From Platerodrilus igneus (Eukaryota > Arthropoda > Insecta > Coleoptera > Lycidae): 64,000 nt of DNA. Shown here piece after piece: positions 35,101-46,328 of the stretch. Position 1 is the first letter of the stretch. The number at the start of each line of letters is the position of its first letter. The DNA is taken from assembly GCA_036346225.1 (NCBI GenBank), contig JARFIW010001369.1:1364001-1428000 (forward strand), written 5' to 3'. The translations under genes and the position numbers were made by a program. The notes beneath the pieces are model-generated. The model worked only from the letters and a program-made list of their open reading frames with translations. It was not told the origin of the DNA and ran no database searches.

Positions 35101-36595
35101 CAAAAAGACATTTATTACGAACCTTTAGCTAAACATACAGTTCCAAGAGGAATATTTACAAAAGTCAAAACGCACATTTACGTGAAAGTTCTGTTATAAC
35201 GTGATGTATACAAATCGCTAATTTGCATATTACTTAATATCAAAATATACCTTTAAGCAAATATAAAATCTTAAAATTTAAATAATAGGTACATACACAC
35301 GTGCAAGAATACTTACAAAATGTTTTCAGCCCTAAATATGTACAAGAAGAAACTACACAGAATATACAGGGTGTTTCAAAATTGCACGGCACTATTTCAA
35401 GTGAGTGTTCTTTAGCACAAAATAAACATAAAACTTCTAATAAACATATACCCTAAAATGTACCCCTATGGAGTTATAACCCTTTTAAGGAGCCTAAGTG
35501 AAATTGAGCTTTTTTAATTATCTGAAGAGCCACAAAAGATATTTTATTCAGATTTTTGTTGCCTACTTATGTTTTTGTGCCAAATAGGATAGGTCTATCC
35601 ATTTTTTGATAATGAGATCAGAGTGTCCCATGTTTCACCTCAATTAACTCGAAAACGGCTACAGATATCGACGGATAGCATTCTGTCAACCAATGAGAAC
35701 GCGTGGAATATTCAAGACGAAATTTGATTCTATAAAACTAACGAAGCCGATAAAGGAGTTCAATTTTATAATTCCCGCGCCGACTGTGCTATTTTAAAAC
35801 AAAATTGTTACGTGAATAGAATTTAATAAAAGTTGAAAATTTTAAAGTTGAAACTTAACAACAATTTATAATTTCAAGTGGTATAGACAGTAGAGCGCGC
35901 GTGCTAAATTTATATAGATTTTGCAGTTGATCTAAACGTAAGTATAGAAATAATTAATTTAAACACAAAGTTTTGCAATTTTATTAATTTAGGGCACTAA
36001 GTAATTAAATAAGTAATTAACTAAGTAATTATCTAAGCTGCTGATTAACACTCTAAGATACTGAATAAATAATCTAAGTTGCTGCTCAGCATTCTACGTT
36101 GCTGCTTAATATTCTAAATTACGGAATAAGTGACTCCAAGTTACTGGACAACAAGCAAGACTCATTTCTGTGAAAGGAAACTCCAACATAAAAAAACATG
36201 AGAACTATATAATCAAAACTATTTATCCAATTTATAGCATGTTGCATTTGTAATTTTAAATAATTTATGTATTTAAAAGTGAGCCTAAAATTTGGAGGTG
36301 ATAAAATACAGTGTGTAAAAAGTCAACAAAAATTTGATTACTACGTAGAATTATATTAAAATGGGATATTTCTTTGAACGTTCAACGAAACTATTCGTGA
36401 TAAGACACATTTTTTTTTACGGGCTTTAATTGCTTTTAAAGGTGTAAAATTTTATAATTGTCGTATAAAGCTAATTCAATACGAATATTTATTTTAATTT
36501 TGATTTAAAAGCTCTATAAAAAGTGAAAGATATTAAAAAGGGCGTAGACTTGTAAATTGTAATATAACAAAATTTTTATTTAGTACAAACAATCC
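32189..36595. other. No gene recognised; a degenerate minisatellite and a dispersed-repeat edge
   Basis: AT-rich sequence without a recognisable coding frame. At 35369 ACAGGGTGTTTCAAAA begins a stretch of a kind often seen at the edges of dispersed repeats in insect genomes (from memory; family not named). At 36000-36145 a degenerate repeat of about 28 bp (TAAGTAATTA, then CTAAGTTGCTGCT variants) is present. Confidence 0.5.
36000..36145. repeat. Degenerate minisatellite, about 28-bp unit
   Basis: TAAGTAATTA-type units pass into ATTCTAAGTTGCTGCT-type units. About five poorly conserved copies. Confidence 0.6.
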
Positions 36596-36889
36596 TTGGA
36601 GAATTTCGTTTGCCTTACTTAGGTGTATTGACTGTTGGAGAGGAGCGAGAAAAATTCTTCGTTATCATGTCGTCGTTTCGCTCTGTGCGTGGTATCACTG
36701 AGCTAGTCGAGGCATAAATTTAATTCTGTTAATTTAAATTTTCTTTAAAGGCACAGTGAGGTGGCAATCAACCTCGACTCGCTCAGTGATACTACGCACA
36801 GAGTGAAACTACGATATAATAACGAAAAATTTTTTCTCACTTCTCTCCAACATTCAATATACTTAAATAAGCCAAACGAAATTCACCAA
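36596..36889. repeat. Palindrome (foldback repeat), about 116-bp arms
   Basis: The left arm 36596-36712 (TTGGAGAATTTCGTTTGCCT...) is the reverse complement of 36774-36889 with about 12% mismatches; the centre is about 60 bp. The right edge touches (TA)n at 36892. No coding content and no tRNA-like body seen. Confidence 0.9.

Positions 36890-36891
<2 letters not shown>

Positions 36892-36931
<40 letters not shown>
36892..36931. repeat. (TA)n microsatellite
   Basis: About 20 TA units between two palindromes. Confidence 0.97.
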
Positions 36932-36933
<2 letters not shown>

Positions 36934-37241
36934 CACTTCTTCTTTGTAGGTTTTTTTAGTTCTGCTGGATTTAAATAAATACTCTTTTTTATGGCCTAAA
37001 TTTTCGCATATATTTTTTATGCTTGATCACAGGCTACAAAGTGAGAATGGTTAAACTATTTACATAAATATTTATTCTATAAGAAATTTTAACTTCTTCC
37101 AAACACTGATGTCAATTTTAACCATTCTCACTTTGTAGCCTGTGATCAAGCATAAAAAATATATGCGAAAATTTAGGCCATAAAAAAGAGTATTTATTTA
37201 AATCCAGCTGACCTAAAAAAACCTACAAAGAAGAAGTGTTA
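36932..37241. repeat. Palindrome (foldback repeat), about 124-bp arms
   Basis: Left arm 36932-37055 and right arm 37117-37241 are reverse complements with only a few mismatches (in the GTTCTGCTGG / GGTCAGCTGG region). The centre is 61 bp. It starts directly at the end of one TA tract, and another tract begins 27 bp after it. No coding content. Confidence 0.95.
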
Positions 37242-37267
37242 TTCCTGCAAGGTCACTAAGCATTATA

Positions 37268-37312
<45 letters not shown>
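37268..37312. repeat. (TA)n microsatellite
   Basis: About 22 TA units. Confidence 0.97.
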
Positions 37313-37313
<1 letters not shown>

Positions 37314-38074
37314 CTATGTATTTATCTCCCCCCTTTCCCCGTTGTTGCGTCATATAAATTGATATGATAACGCCGTACTCGGTGTAACACACGTTCTACT
37401 TAACGCCACCGCTCTGTCTTTTTTTACAATTTAATCTTTTACTTTTATTATTCCACGGCTAGCCCTTTTTAATCTACACAGAGTGCACAACGTTACGATG
37501 ATCAATTTTCTTTCAACCCCGTTATGATTACCTGTTTGAATTGAATAAACGAAGTCAATCAACATTCATATAATGAAAGGAAATAATATTTAGAATTTTT
37601 TAAATTCTTTAAATACACCCTTCAATCAATTAATATCATATGGATTATTTATCCCAAAATTTATATACCTTTAATTCAAAATAAAGTCACCAAAAACTAC
37701 ACCTTTAAAAAAATCTGGAACGTTCGAGACCTCTTTATGATTTATTACGTAAGTTTAAACGTATGCAATGTTTCTTGTTGACTCTTTACAAGTTTTGGAT
37801 AAATTGAATAAATTCAGTATTAAAATTTAAATTGAAAAAAATCCTTAAAATTAAGTAGATCTGACCTGTGATCTCCTGATATGTTGTCTCGTATTGTGGA
37901 TCAACACCCCCTTGTTGTCTTCAATCAAAACCAATGCTCAACTTTGTCGAACAAATATTTCAGTACAGTTACCTCTTGTTTTCCAAAAATCACCTCTTGC
38001 TTTATTCCCTATCCCTTTGCATACGCTTTGAATCTCTTGCCTTAAATACCACTTGAATTCGTGGGTTACTTAGT

Positions 38075-38290
38075 ATTATGAATTATCCCAGAATTTGACT
38101 GGAAGCCAATTAGAATTGTTTTATAAGTAAACCAGAAATAGTCCAGAATCCGATTAAAATTGTTTTATAAGTGAACCAGAATTTGACTGGAAACCGATTA
38201 AAATTGTTTTATAAGTGAACCAGAAATAGTCCAGAAGCCATTAGAATTGTACCAGAATTGTACCAGAAGTCGATTAAAAGCCCTATATGA
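38075..38290. repeat. Minisatellite, about 52-bp unit, three to four copies
   Basis: The unit ATTAAAATTGTTTTATAAGT + GAACCAGAA + (ATAGTCCAGAA or TTTGACTGGAA) alternates. Confidence 0.85.
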
Positions 38291-39989
38291 TTATAAATAT
38301 TTAGTTTAAATTAATTACCCCAATTTCTACTCACGTTTTCTAAAAAACGGCAAAAACTCTTCATGTATTCTTAACGTAATTGTTGCACAGCATTATTTTC
38401 AGTATAACATAAATTTTATTTATTTAACGCGTAGATTTCTAATTAAAAGTGATCTGTTTTCGACCTGCTTTGAGTGGAAACTGACTTGCCTTATCACCGG
38501 TGGGTGTTACATAACTTTTCCCACTACCTTTGGGTTGGGTTTCCGAGCAGTTTTGCAGATTGTCGCGACCAACCAGGTTTTCTTTAATATTCCCTGTATT
38601 TTTAAGCTGTTTCTGATGAAACTCCTTCGGATTTCTGTGTCATGGTGTTTATTTGCGATATTTGATACCTTCTAATTTGTCATCGTGGCCAGACTTTCAA
38701 CTTACGTCTGTTGTTTTGTATAGATAATGCTTTTGGATAATTGTACAAAAATAAATGATGTAATTCTAGTGCTGTTTTCGTTCATGTATTTATTTATGCG
38801 TTTTTTTTTATCAAAGCGTTTATGGTTCCAGCGTAATTGCATTAAGATTTGTTAGGTTTCATCTTATCTTCTGCGTATTTTATTTTATAAGCTTGTAAAA
38901 CACGCCTCAACGTAGTTTAAATACATGTACGATTATTTCTCTGCTGAATACGCGTTTAATTGTTGAAAAATATGCTTACTTGCATTGATTAAAGTTAATT
39001 ACGGTCTATATACAGGGTGTTAAATGCTTGCTATTTACATAATGTACGAATTACTTATTTTTCTGCTAAATGAATGGAGTTTTCTGATTCCTCTTGCTAT
39101 TTATAGTTACTATACGACCCTTACTACTCAATACACCCCTAAACAATCCCCTCTAGTCATGGGGGTCGTAAAATAAAGAAATACAACTTCCACATAAGGA
39201 AAGACACACAATTTCAGCAATTATAAGAGTATATCGATCACCCTGCATATTGTTAATTGAGAGTATACTGTATATAAAATACACGGGATAAAATGCATAA
39301 GAACATAAAGAGGTCTGAGAGTTTACAAGTAAAGATAAGATTTTAAAACGCAACAATTTACATAAAAATTAGATCACCGGGAAACCTAGATAAATTGGCA
39401 TCGAGAAGATGTAACAATTGCGTTAAAATATTATTGTACACGCATTCTAAATAATTCATTATTAGAAAGTCGTACGTGACTGGAAGAAATCACATTTGCT
39501 CAAAAATCCAATATTCTATCGAAATAAACAACACCACACCAGGCGATTCAATTTAGTTGATAAAATGTAACAAACATTCGAATACGTGACTTAATAAAAG
39601 GCAAAAGTTGGAATTTCTCAAATTATACCACGATATGCGAGAGGCATACGTGACAGTAGAGGCATACATTGCAAGATTTGAACTAAATAATTGGTAAAAA
39701 TCCCGAAGTATACAAGATAAAGGCAAAAGTATCGTCCCAGAACGTAAATAAGCCAATGAAATCAGGTGAAGGCACGGCTTATATATACGATAATGATGAA
39801 GCGACAAGTTAGTGTATATTGAAACTGAGCTACGGCCATGTTTAAAAGTGTTAAGAATTTACGTAATCAGTAAATTAAAAATAAGAGTTAAAAAGTGCGA
39901 CAATTAATGTAACAAAAAGAAGCCGATCTATAAATAAGACGTAAGTAAAACGACTTAATTAAAATCCATTTCTAATAGTAATAAAACAG

Positions 39990-40190
39990 GGCTTTTAATT
40001 TTAACTTTAACCTGGATAAAAACGACTTTTAATTCTAATTTCAATCTGGATAAATAAACGACTTCTAATTTTAACTTCAATCTAGATAAATAGACGATTT
40101 TTAATTTTAACTTCAATCTGGATAAATAGACGACTTTTAATTCTAATTTCAAATAAGATGGCTTTAATTTGGAATATTTAAAACGACTTT
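39990..40190. repeat. Minisatellite, about 39-bp unit, five copies
   Basis: The units are CGACTTTTAATTTTAACTTC + AATCTGGATAAATAGA with small changes. The open minus-strand frame here is only the repeat read through. Confidence 0.9.
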
Positions 40191-41036
40191 AATTTGGGAC
40201 TCGAAATTTGAACATACTTAAATTTTGGAGATGGTTTAAAAATAAAAGTATTCTGATTTGGATATATTCTGACTTGAAAACAATTTATGAGGCAGGCACA
40301 TTAATAAGCAAAGAGGACATAGAAAGAGAGTGCAGATCACGGACTAGAATGGAACTACAGAACCCCTTCCTGGTTAGCAATTTTAATACACTTTATTCTT
40401 GAAAACTGTTTTAATTTAATATTTGTCACACTGTGCATTTGTAAGAGTCAACAAAAAGGTAACTTAACAATTTATGTCAAGGAAATAGGCATCTTGGAAC
40501 GTTTGAAGGTCCCTGAATTAGTAAAGGATATTTTTGCTGACTTTCAAAAACCATAAATCTGTTATATGTAGATATTCTGTAAAAAAGAAAAATTTTGGAA
40601 GTTGTAAATATTATCAATCATTATATTGTGTACTATAGAATTGCTTTATTTGATTCAATAAGATCCATTCAGGATAAAAACCTAATTTAACATTTATAAC
40701 ATAAGGGCTTAAAATAATAAAAGAATCAGGGTTAATATCACAGAAATCTTATGACGCCCAAACGCTGGGGCTCTATTGTTCAGTAAAAATCACATCAATC
40801 TTATGAGGCCTATCGTAGGAGCTCGTTAATCATAAAATAAAAAAAAGCTAATTTCTTAGTAAAGTTTATGGTACATCCAGTCAAGAGAGTTTTCACAGAA
40901 GTTTATGACACGCCCAATCGTGGGGCTCAATAGCAATATTAGGGAAGAATAACACAGCAATTTTATGACGGCCCAACGCTGGGCCTAAAAACATAGCAAT
41001 TTTATGGTACGCCTAACTGTGGGGTGAATAACACAG

Positions 41037-41038
<2 letters not shown>

Positions 41039-41074
<36 letters not shown>
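41039..41074. repeat. (TA)n microsatellite
   Basis: About 18 TA units between CACAGCA on the left and the LTR edge of element A (TGCTGTG) on the right. Confidence 0.97.
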
Positions 41075-41076
<2 letters not shown>

Positions 41077-43222
41077 CTGTGAAGGCCTACAAAATCCGGG
41101 TACTCCGCTTTTCGAATCGAGCCTCCGAATTGGACGTCAAGAACGCTGTGTATCCTACAAAAAGCTATTCATTACCTTAACTGTGTTGGTCCATTGACTT
41201 TCTTCTGTTAATCGTCTCGGCTGCTCCTCTAGATAACTTTCATCCTCATTCATAAAAAAACAAACACATTCCTACCACAAACATCAACGTTAACTCTATT
41301 TACATCAATATTCATAATACATTAAAAATTCAAAATTAAAGTTCAGCATAAATTTTAATATCAGAAAATTTCAAGATTAAATTTGTTATCATTTTAAAGT
41401 GCATCCAGAATTAAAGTCCTTGTAGGATGCCTACTAATTACTATAACAATATATGCAGACCGGAGTCTGAGTACAAAGGGAGCATCTACCACCCCTTTAC
41501 GTTAATTAACCAGGTTCGTCTAATTGAGCTCAAAGACATACCCAAATTTTCATCATAATCCTGAACATCAATACTAAATACCCCTTTCTACTTAAACAAG
41601 CAAATTTCACCTTAAAATTAAAATATTATTGTTAGTACAATTTCACTACTGTCCATTTTAAATAAACAAATTATAAAGTTATTCAACACACTCTACAATA
41701 TCAAAGTTCGAACAAAATAGTATAATTTACCTGAAGGTTACTGCACTCGTAGCTTCAATGTACATCGTCCCTTTGTTAATTACACCATTCCAACTGAGTT
41801 ATATTTACGGCTTCTGATTCTCAATGCTTTTAAAATTTTCTCCATCACCATTTATTTAAAGTTGTTTCTGGGCTTTTCCGGAACTCATCTGTGTATATCT
41901 GAACCTTGTCTTGTGGATCCAGACACGTTTATGCACCATTTAAATTATTAATACCCCCGAAAAATAACAAAGAAATTCATACTTCTTTCACCAATATACG
42001 CCAAAACTGCCTACTTTTGTGTATTTATTTGTCGTTGTAAATTTTATCAATTGGTACTGTGATACTAAACTTTATTACCTTGTATCTTCTTTTCTAAGTG
42101 CACTAAAGTACATTCAGTGTAGCACGTAAAGAACAAGCTGTTTTAAATCACCAAATATTCGAGCAAACTGTTTAAATTATTTAATATTAAAACCGGAAAA
42201 CTAAAAAGCACTGTTTATCGCGTTGAATCAAGTCGAAGATCTAAGAGAGCTTGTTCATATTCCCCTGGGTATATATAGAGGTTAGCCTGTCTGTCGGTCG
42301 AGTCCCCAAAACAGACAATTTCTAGAATTTCGTCATGCTAGGTTCCCATTCCGCAGCCCGGCATGCGATTTTTACGAAATTTGCAATCGCCTCAGTTAAA
42401 TCTCAGAAATTTCGACACGGCTTGCAGCGTCTGGAAATAACTAATTGAATTTTATACAGAAATGTTATTTTTACCTCTCAAATTTTGCCTTTTACTTTCA
42501 ACCAATCGCAACCCCATGACGTTGCTCTACTCACGCCTTTTTTACTATATGTGTCTCGGTCTTGCGCATATTATCTGTCTCTATCTACCCTGTTCTTATT
42601 GGTGCAAATTGATATTCCTTATTATCGATTATTTCAGTCCATGTGGACTATATGGGTTAAATAACCCCGTATCGCGCCTTCCCGTGAATATTAAGCCACG
42701 GTTTCTCCAAGATTCTTTGTAACCATTAATTATCTGCCAAATTTACGCAGAATGAGCTTTTTAAAAATACGCAGGTGTTCAAACATAATAACACTTCTAC
42801 GATTTGCATTTTATTGGGTTTTTCAAGTTTTTATAGATATTATATGTTACTACCGGTTTAATTAACTTCAATTAAAATTAATACCCTTTAATTTTTAGTA
42901 AATCCTAATTAAATATTCAATTATTATCTGTACGTTTTGTTTAATACCGGTTACTTAAAATAGAGTTAATTAATATAAATTTTGCACTCTTTGTTTCTTT
43001 ACTAGGAATAATTAAATTACCCGTAAAGTTTTCTAATACTGCTTCCTTTTATATAAAGCGTCTTATAAATAATTTAAATCTCTTATTTTTAATGAAACGA
43101 ATGAATTTTTATTCTTCACGGTATTTTAATAAAGCGTATTATTTAATAAAATTCCTTATACACGGTGATTAAAATTTTTTGATGTGATTATTTAATTTTC
43201 TACCCTGGTCTAAATATGAGTA
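41075..43222 (-). repeat. 3' LTR of element A
   Basis: The minus-strand start TACTCATATTTAG at 43222 lies directly behind the PPT, which fixes the boundary. The end is CACAGCA at 41075-41081, followed by TA. It contains TATATATA at about 42270 (promoter) and a degenerate primer-site copy about 60 bp inside its end. Confidence 0.92.
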
Positions 43223-43231
43223 TTTTCCCCC
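43223..43231 (-). promoter_or_regulatory. Polypurine tract of element A
   Basis: The minus strand reads GGGGGAAAA immediately before the LTR start, where plus-strand DNA synthesis is primed. Confidence 0.8.
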
Positions 43232-43766
43232 TATTTGACTACAAATAATCCCACTTATTTGAATTCAAATATAAAATATTTAAACCGCAGACAAAATTTA
43301 CAAAAAAAATGCCTATCTCTCTCTACCCTTATCTATCTAACTTACCTACCTTATCCAATCAAAAAAAATATTTACACCTATCCTATATCCCTATCCTATT
43401 CCTAACTCTCACCTAATTCTCTAAACTGAAATTATCCCTAACTTCATCCTACTTATCCATCTAATCCTATATACATCCTATATACCTATCCTATTTCTAA
43501 CTTTTAATTAATCTTCACTATACTTTACTTCCCTCTACCTAATCCTATATACCTATCCTACTCTTACTCTATTCCTAACTCTCCACTAATCTTATATGAA
43601 ATATCCATACTTAACCTATCTTCTTTTCTTCCTACATTTACTCTTTATTCTCATCCTAAACCTATTTCTAATTATCTCCCATATTTATCCTATACCTAGC
43701 TTTATTTTCTATACACACCTACTTCTACTCTTCTATATACACCTATTCTATCCTTTGTTCATCAAG

Positions 43767-44513
43767 TTATTTAAATCTAACTCTCTTCTTGACCATCCAA
43801 GTCTTTCTTCTCACCAACCTAATACTCTTCATCCCTATTTCTCCCCCTTCTATATCTATACTTATCATCCCTGTTATCTCACATAAAATAAACTTATCAT
43901 CCCTATTATCCTGACTCTTAAATATTACTTCTTCTTCAATCCCTACACTTGTCTGTTTCTCATTTATTATTGTTTCCCTTTCTGCCGACAAACCAAACGA
44001 TACTACTTTACAATTATCGATTTTTCTCTCTATGGAAAATCCTATGTACCTTCTAGAATTCTTATGTAATGGAATCCGCCAGAATGAATTCCTTAAATCT
44101 ACTTTATTAAAAACAAACTTGCCACTTAACCTCGTCAAAAATAATTCGGCCTTCACCTGCTCCCGATATGCTGCTGTTGCTTCTACCCCCACTAATTCTG
44201 CATGTTTTTGTACTAAAGCTTGAACCTCTACTATCCTATCCTCTGGACATCTTATCGTGTTGATCTGTTTACCTTCATCATCCTCTACCTCTACTACATT
44301 AATACTAAACCCCGTGTCATCCTCTGTGACTTCATAACTGCCCTTCCATGGCACTGCCCTATCATTAATCCTTATTACCTTCCGTTCCATATCTATCAAA
44401 ACCCCTAACTTCATCATACAGTCAACACCTAAAATGCTCTGAAACTTCAGTCCAGGTACAATTACAAACTCCTGTTCACGGCTGAAATCTCCTATATCTA
44501 TCCTAAGCACCAC
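43767..44513 (-). CDS. pol: Protease C-terminus fused to truncated RT (element A pol remnant)
   Basis: This stretch continues the protease domain (FVIVPGLKFQSILGVDCM is the second half of a retropepsin fold) through a linker. It then reads FVFNKVDLRNSFWRIPLH and GFSIERKIDNCKVVSFGL, which is RT up to the FGL motif. After that the RT sequence ends and a basic, low-complexity tail (MKSIRLVRRKTWMVKKRVRF) takes over. Compared with element B, a stretch of about 24 codons before LTRLSGKFVF is missing. There is no YxDD motif, so no polymerase activity is possible. Protein supply from a full element is needed for movement. Confidence 0.75.
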   Translation of the reverse strand: MVLRIDIGDFSREQEFVIVPGLKFQSILGVDCMMKLGVLIDMERKVIRINDRAVPWKGSYEVTEDDTGFSINVVEVEDDEGKQINTIRCPEDRIVEVQALVQKHAELVGVEATAAYREQVKAELFLTRLSGKFVFNKVDLRNSFWRIPLHKNSRRYIGFSIERKIDNCKVVSFGLSAERETIINEKQTSVGIEEEVIFKSQDNRDDKFILCEITGMISIDIEGGEIGMKSIRLVRRKTWMVKKRVRFK

Positions 44514-44517
44514 AACA

Positions 44518-44800
44518 CTATTTACTACAGCAAACTTCTTTTATTTGAGCTACTAAATGGCTACGCTTTATAGGCATAATTCTATCACAAACCTTATCCC
44601 TAATTTTGCTGACGAATTCCTCCGATATTAAACTCGCCTCTGCCCCTGTATCAAGTAATACTTCTATATTATTCTCAAAAATTTCTAAATTAATAATTGG
44701 CAAACATAATTTTTCCTCAGTTTCTGGCTCTACTTCCTCCTCAATTTTGAAAAATTCACGTGGATGTTCATATACATTTACACTGAAATCTAGTGGTCTG
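44518..44800 (-). pseudogene. Retropepsin active-site half of element A
   Basis: VLLDTGAEASLISEEFV is the D-T-G protease signature. The frame breaks at about 44518-44545 (QIKEVCCSK, against the uninterrupted reading in element B), so one indel separates it from the rest of pol. Upstream it opens from the slip site at 44801-44820. Confidence 0.8.
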
Positions 44801-44820
44801 TCGCGTTCTAAAAATCCTGT
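44801..44820 (-). promoter_or_regulatory. Candidate -1 frameshift site between gag and protease (element A)
   Basis: The minus strand reads GGATTTTTAGAACGC: the gag frame meets TAG right after a run of five T, and the protease frame begins one base back. The same sequence is kept in element B at 58566-58580. Confidence 0.45.
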
Positions 44821-45401
44821 CCAGGTCTGTTTTCCTACTCGGTCCTGGTCTAGCCGTCACCTCAGCGTATGTCCTAGGCGTTTCCACTCGTTCCGTGTCT
44901 GTATTAGCAGTCCCCTCATGTCCGGTGAACTATTCCTTCTGGTAGGTTCCGGTCTCGGTGCAGGTCCCTTCCTAAACTATTACTCCTAACGTATGGTCGT
45001 CTCTGTTTCCAATTCTGTCGCTGGTGTCCGTAATTATTCCCTCTTCTAGCATAGTTGTCCCGTCTATTGTCAAACCTAACTGTGTTGATCTGTCTTTCCC
45101 TATTATCCCGAGGTCGTCCACTACTTACGTCGTCGTACCTCTGCAGGTATTCTAAAATATTTCTCTGTCCACTATGTTCTGTAGTGCTACGTGTTGTCTT
45201 ACTTCTACCTCGAAGTGTCGTGATAAATACTTAATAATTTGTCGGTCCGTCAGTGGTGGGTTCAGTTGCTTTGCTATGCTATACTTGCGTATAGCATATT
45301 GCTCCTTACTTCCTGAAAATTCTCCTTAAATTTCCTGTGATTAAGTCGTCTCGTACCTGGTCTTGTCTGTGGTCACTCCAGTAGTGCTTTAAAATCTGTC
45401 T
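44821..45401 (-). pseudogene. gag: C-terminal gag (capsid end and nucleocapsid-like basic region), element A
   Basis: This corresponds to 57836-58573 of element B but is broken by frameshifts. Recognisable pieces on the minus strand are the Arg/Asn-rich nucleocapsid-like part (44830-45120) and the end of the capsid domain (45150-45400). No CCHC knuckle seen. It binds RNA in related elements; here that is inferred from basic composition only. Confidence 0.65.
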
Positions 45402-46184
45402 TCAAAGTCCGTGTAGGTGTCTATGTCCTGTCCTACCTAAATTGTACCATGCTTCCGCGTTGTCTTTCAATAAAGCCTTTATCGTATTCAGTTTAGTCTG
45501 TTCGTCGAATAAATTTACCACTAGATTTCTTACACTATTAATAAAAATTTGTGGATTTACCCTGTTATCGCCATAAAACTTCATGTGTTGGTCCAATGAT
45601 ACGCCACCTGTATAAAATCTGGGACCATCCCCCGTTAAACTTGACATGTTGTATTTGATACTACTAACTTCGCGTTCTACCCTGCCTAACTGATCCCTAC
45701 ATGAGTCTGTCACTTCAGTCATTTTTACATTAATCTCTTCCTCACAAAAAATGCGTACTTCGGACCTTAAATGTCCCATTTCCTGTCGAAGACCTGTAAT
45801 ATCACGCTCATTTTTATCTACCCTATTTTCAACTTCCTCCATTTTCACGGTAAGACTATTTTTAAATTCTAAAACTTCTTGATTCGTCTTATCTATTTTC
45901 TGACTAATCTCCTCTAACTTCCTGTTCGATTCTTCACTCATTTGCTCAAATTTTCGATTTGAGTCCTCTCTCGCTCTATTCGATTCATCCCTAGCTCTAT
46001 TGGCTTCTTCGTTCATCCTCTCTAGCATTCTCATTATCATCTCGTTTCCTTGATCCCCTGATTCCGTCCTCGACTGATCTCTACTGCTTCCAGCTTCTTC
46101 CATTTTCGAATTTTTCCCACACAATGCACTATCGTCACTTCCAATTTCCACTCCTTGACTCCTTAACCACTCTTTTCTCTGCAT
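45402..46184 (-). CDS. gag: Gag N-terminal and capsid part, element A
   Basis: 260 codons start at an ATG (46184), 123 bp after the primer site. The N-terminal third is charged. Residues about 50-140 form a coiled coil with heptad-like repeats (RARDESNRAREDSNRKFEQM, SEESNRKLEEISQKIDK). The capsid start GVSLDQHMKFYGDNRVNPQIF and AEAWYNL (retrotransposon Gag family) follow. The frame then slips (GRTGHRHLHGL instead of GQDIDTYQDFENKF as in B). The Gag shell packages element RNA. Confidence 0.8.
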   Translation of the reverse strand: MQRKEWLRSQGVEIGSDDSALCGKNSKMEEAGSSRDQSRTESGDQGNEMIMRMLERMNEEANRARDESNRAREDSNRKFEQMSEESNRKLEEISQKIDKTNQEVLEFKNSLTVKMEEVENRVDKNERDITGLRQEMGHLRSEVRIFCEEEINVKMTEVTDSCRDQLGRVEREVSSIKYNMSSLTGDGPRFYTGGVSLDQHMKFYGDNRVNPQIFINSVRNLVVNLFDEQTKLNTIKALLKDNAEAWYNLGRTGHRHLHGL

Positions 46185-46306
46185 ACGTTCTAATCACTCA
46201 CACACTCTCTAAAATACTCTTAAATTTATACACACACAGAAACTCTCTCTCTCAGATCGCCAGTTTCCTGGAATAAAATCACAAAAATTTTATTTGGAAC
46301 TCGAGC

Positions 46307-46324
46307 CTCACTTTTGGGTCGCCA
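46307..46324 (-). promoter_or_regulatory. Primer-binding site of element A
   Basis: The minus strand reads TGGCGACCCAAAAGTGAG, four bases after the LTR end CACAGCA. It is related to the Lys-type site TGGCGCCCAACGTGGGGC but changed in the middle. Confidence 0.65.
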
Positions 46325-46328
46325 AGAA

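Larger units (their letters stand above)
37313..41038 (+). repeat. Interval bounded by TA tracts, ending in LTR-end/primer-site modules
   Basis: 3.7 kb with no coding frame recognised. The last 300 bp (40740-41038) carry five or six modules such as CACAGCAATTTTATGACGGCC + CAACGCTGGGCC, the last ending CACAGCA at (TA)n. This copies the layout of the A/B LTR ends, so a long diverged LTR is suspected. Two minisatellites lie inside: about 52-bp units at 38075-38290 and about 39-bp units at 39990-40190. Confidence 0.4.

Noticed and set aside
35369..35640. Start of a named LINE or DNA transposon at ACAGGGTGTTTCAAAA
   Set aside because: The edge word is suggestive but no second end, tail or coding sequence was found, so no element is claimed.
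42462..42722. Hydrophobic 86-codon frame, repeated at 47735-47971
   Set aside because: It lies inside both LTRs of element A and is a by-product of LTR sequence; it is disrupted in the related LTRs of B and the lone LTR.
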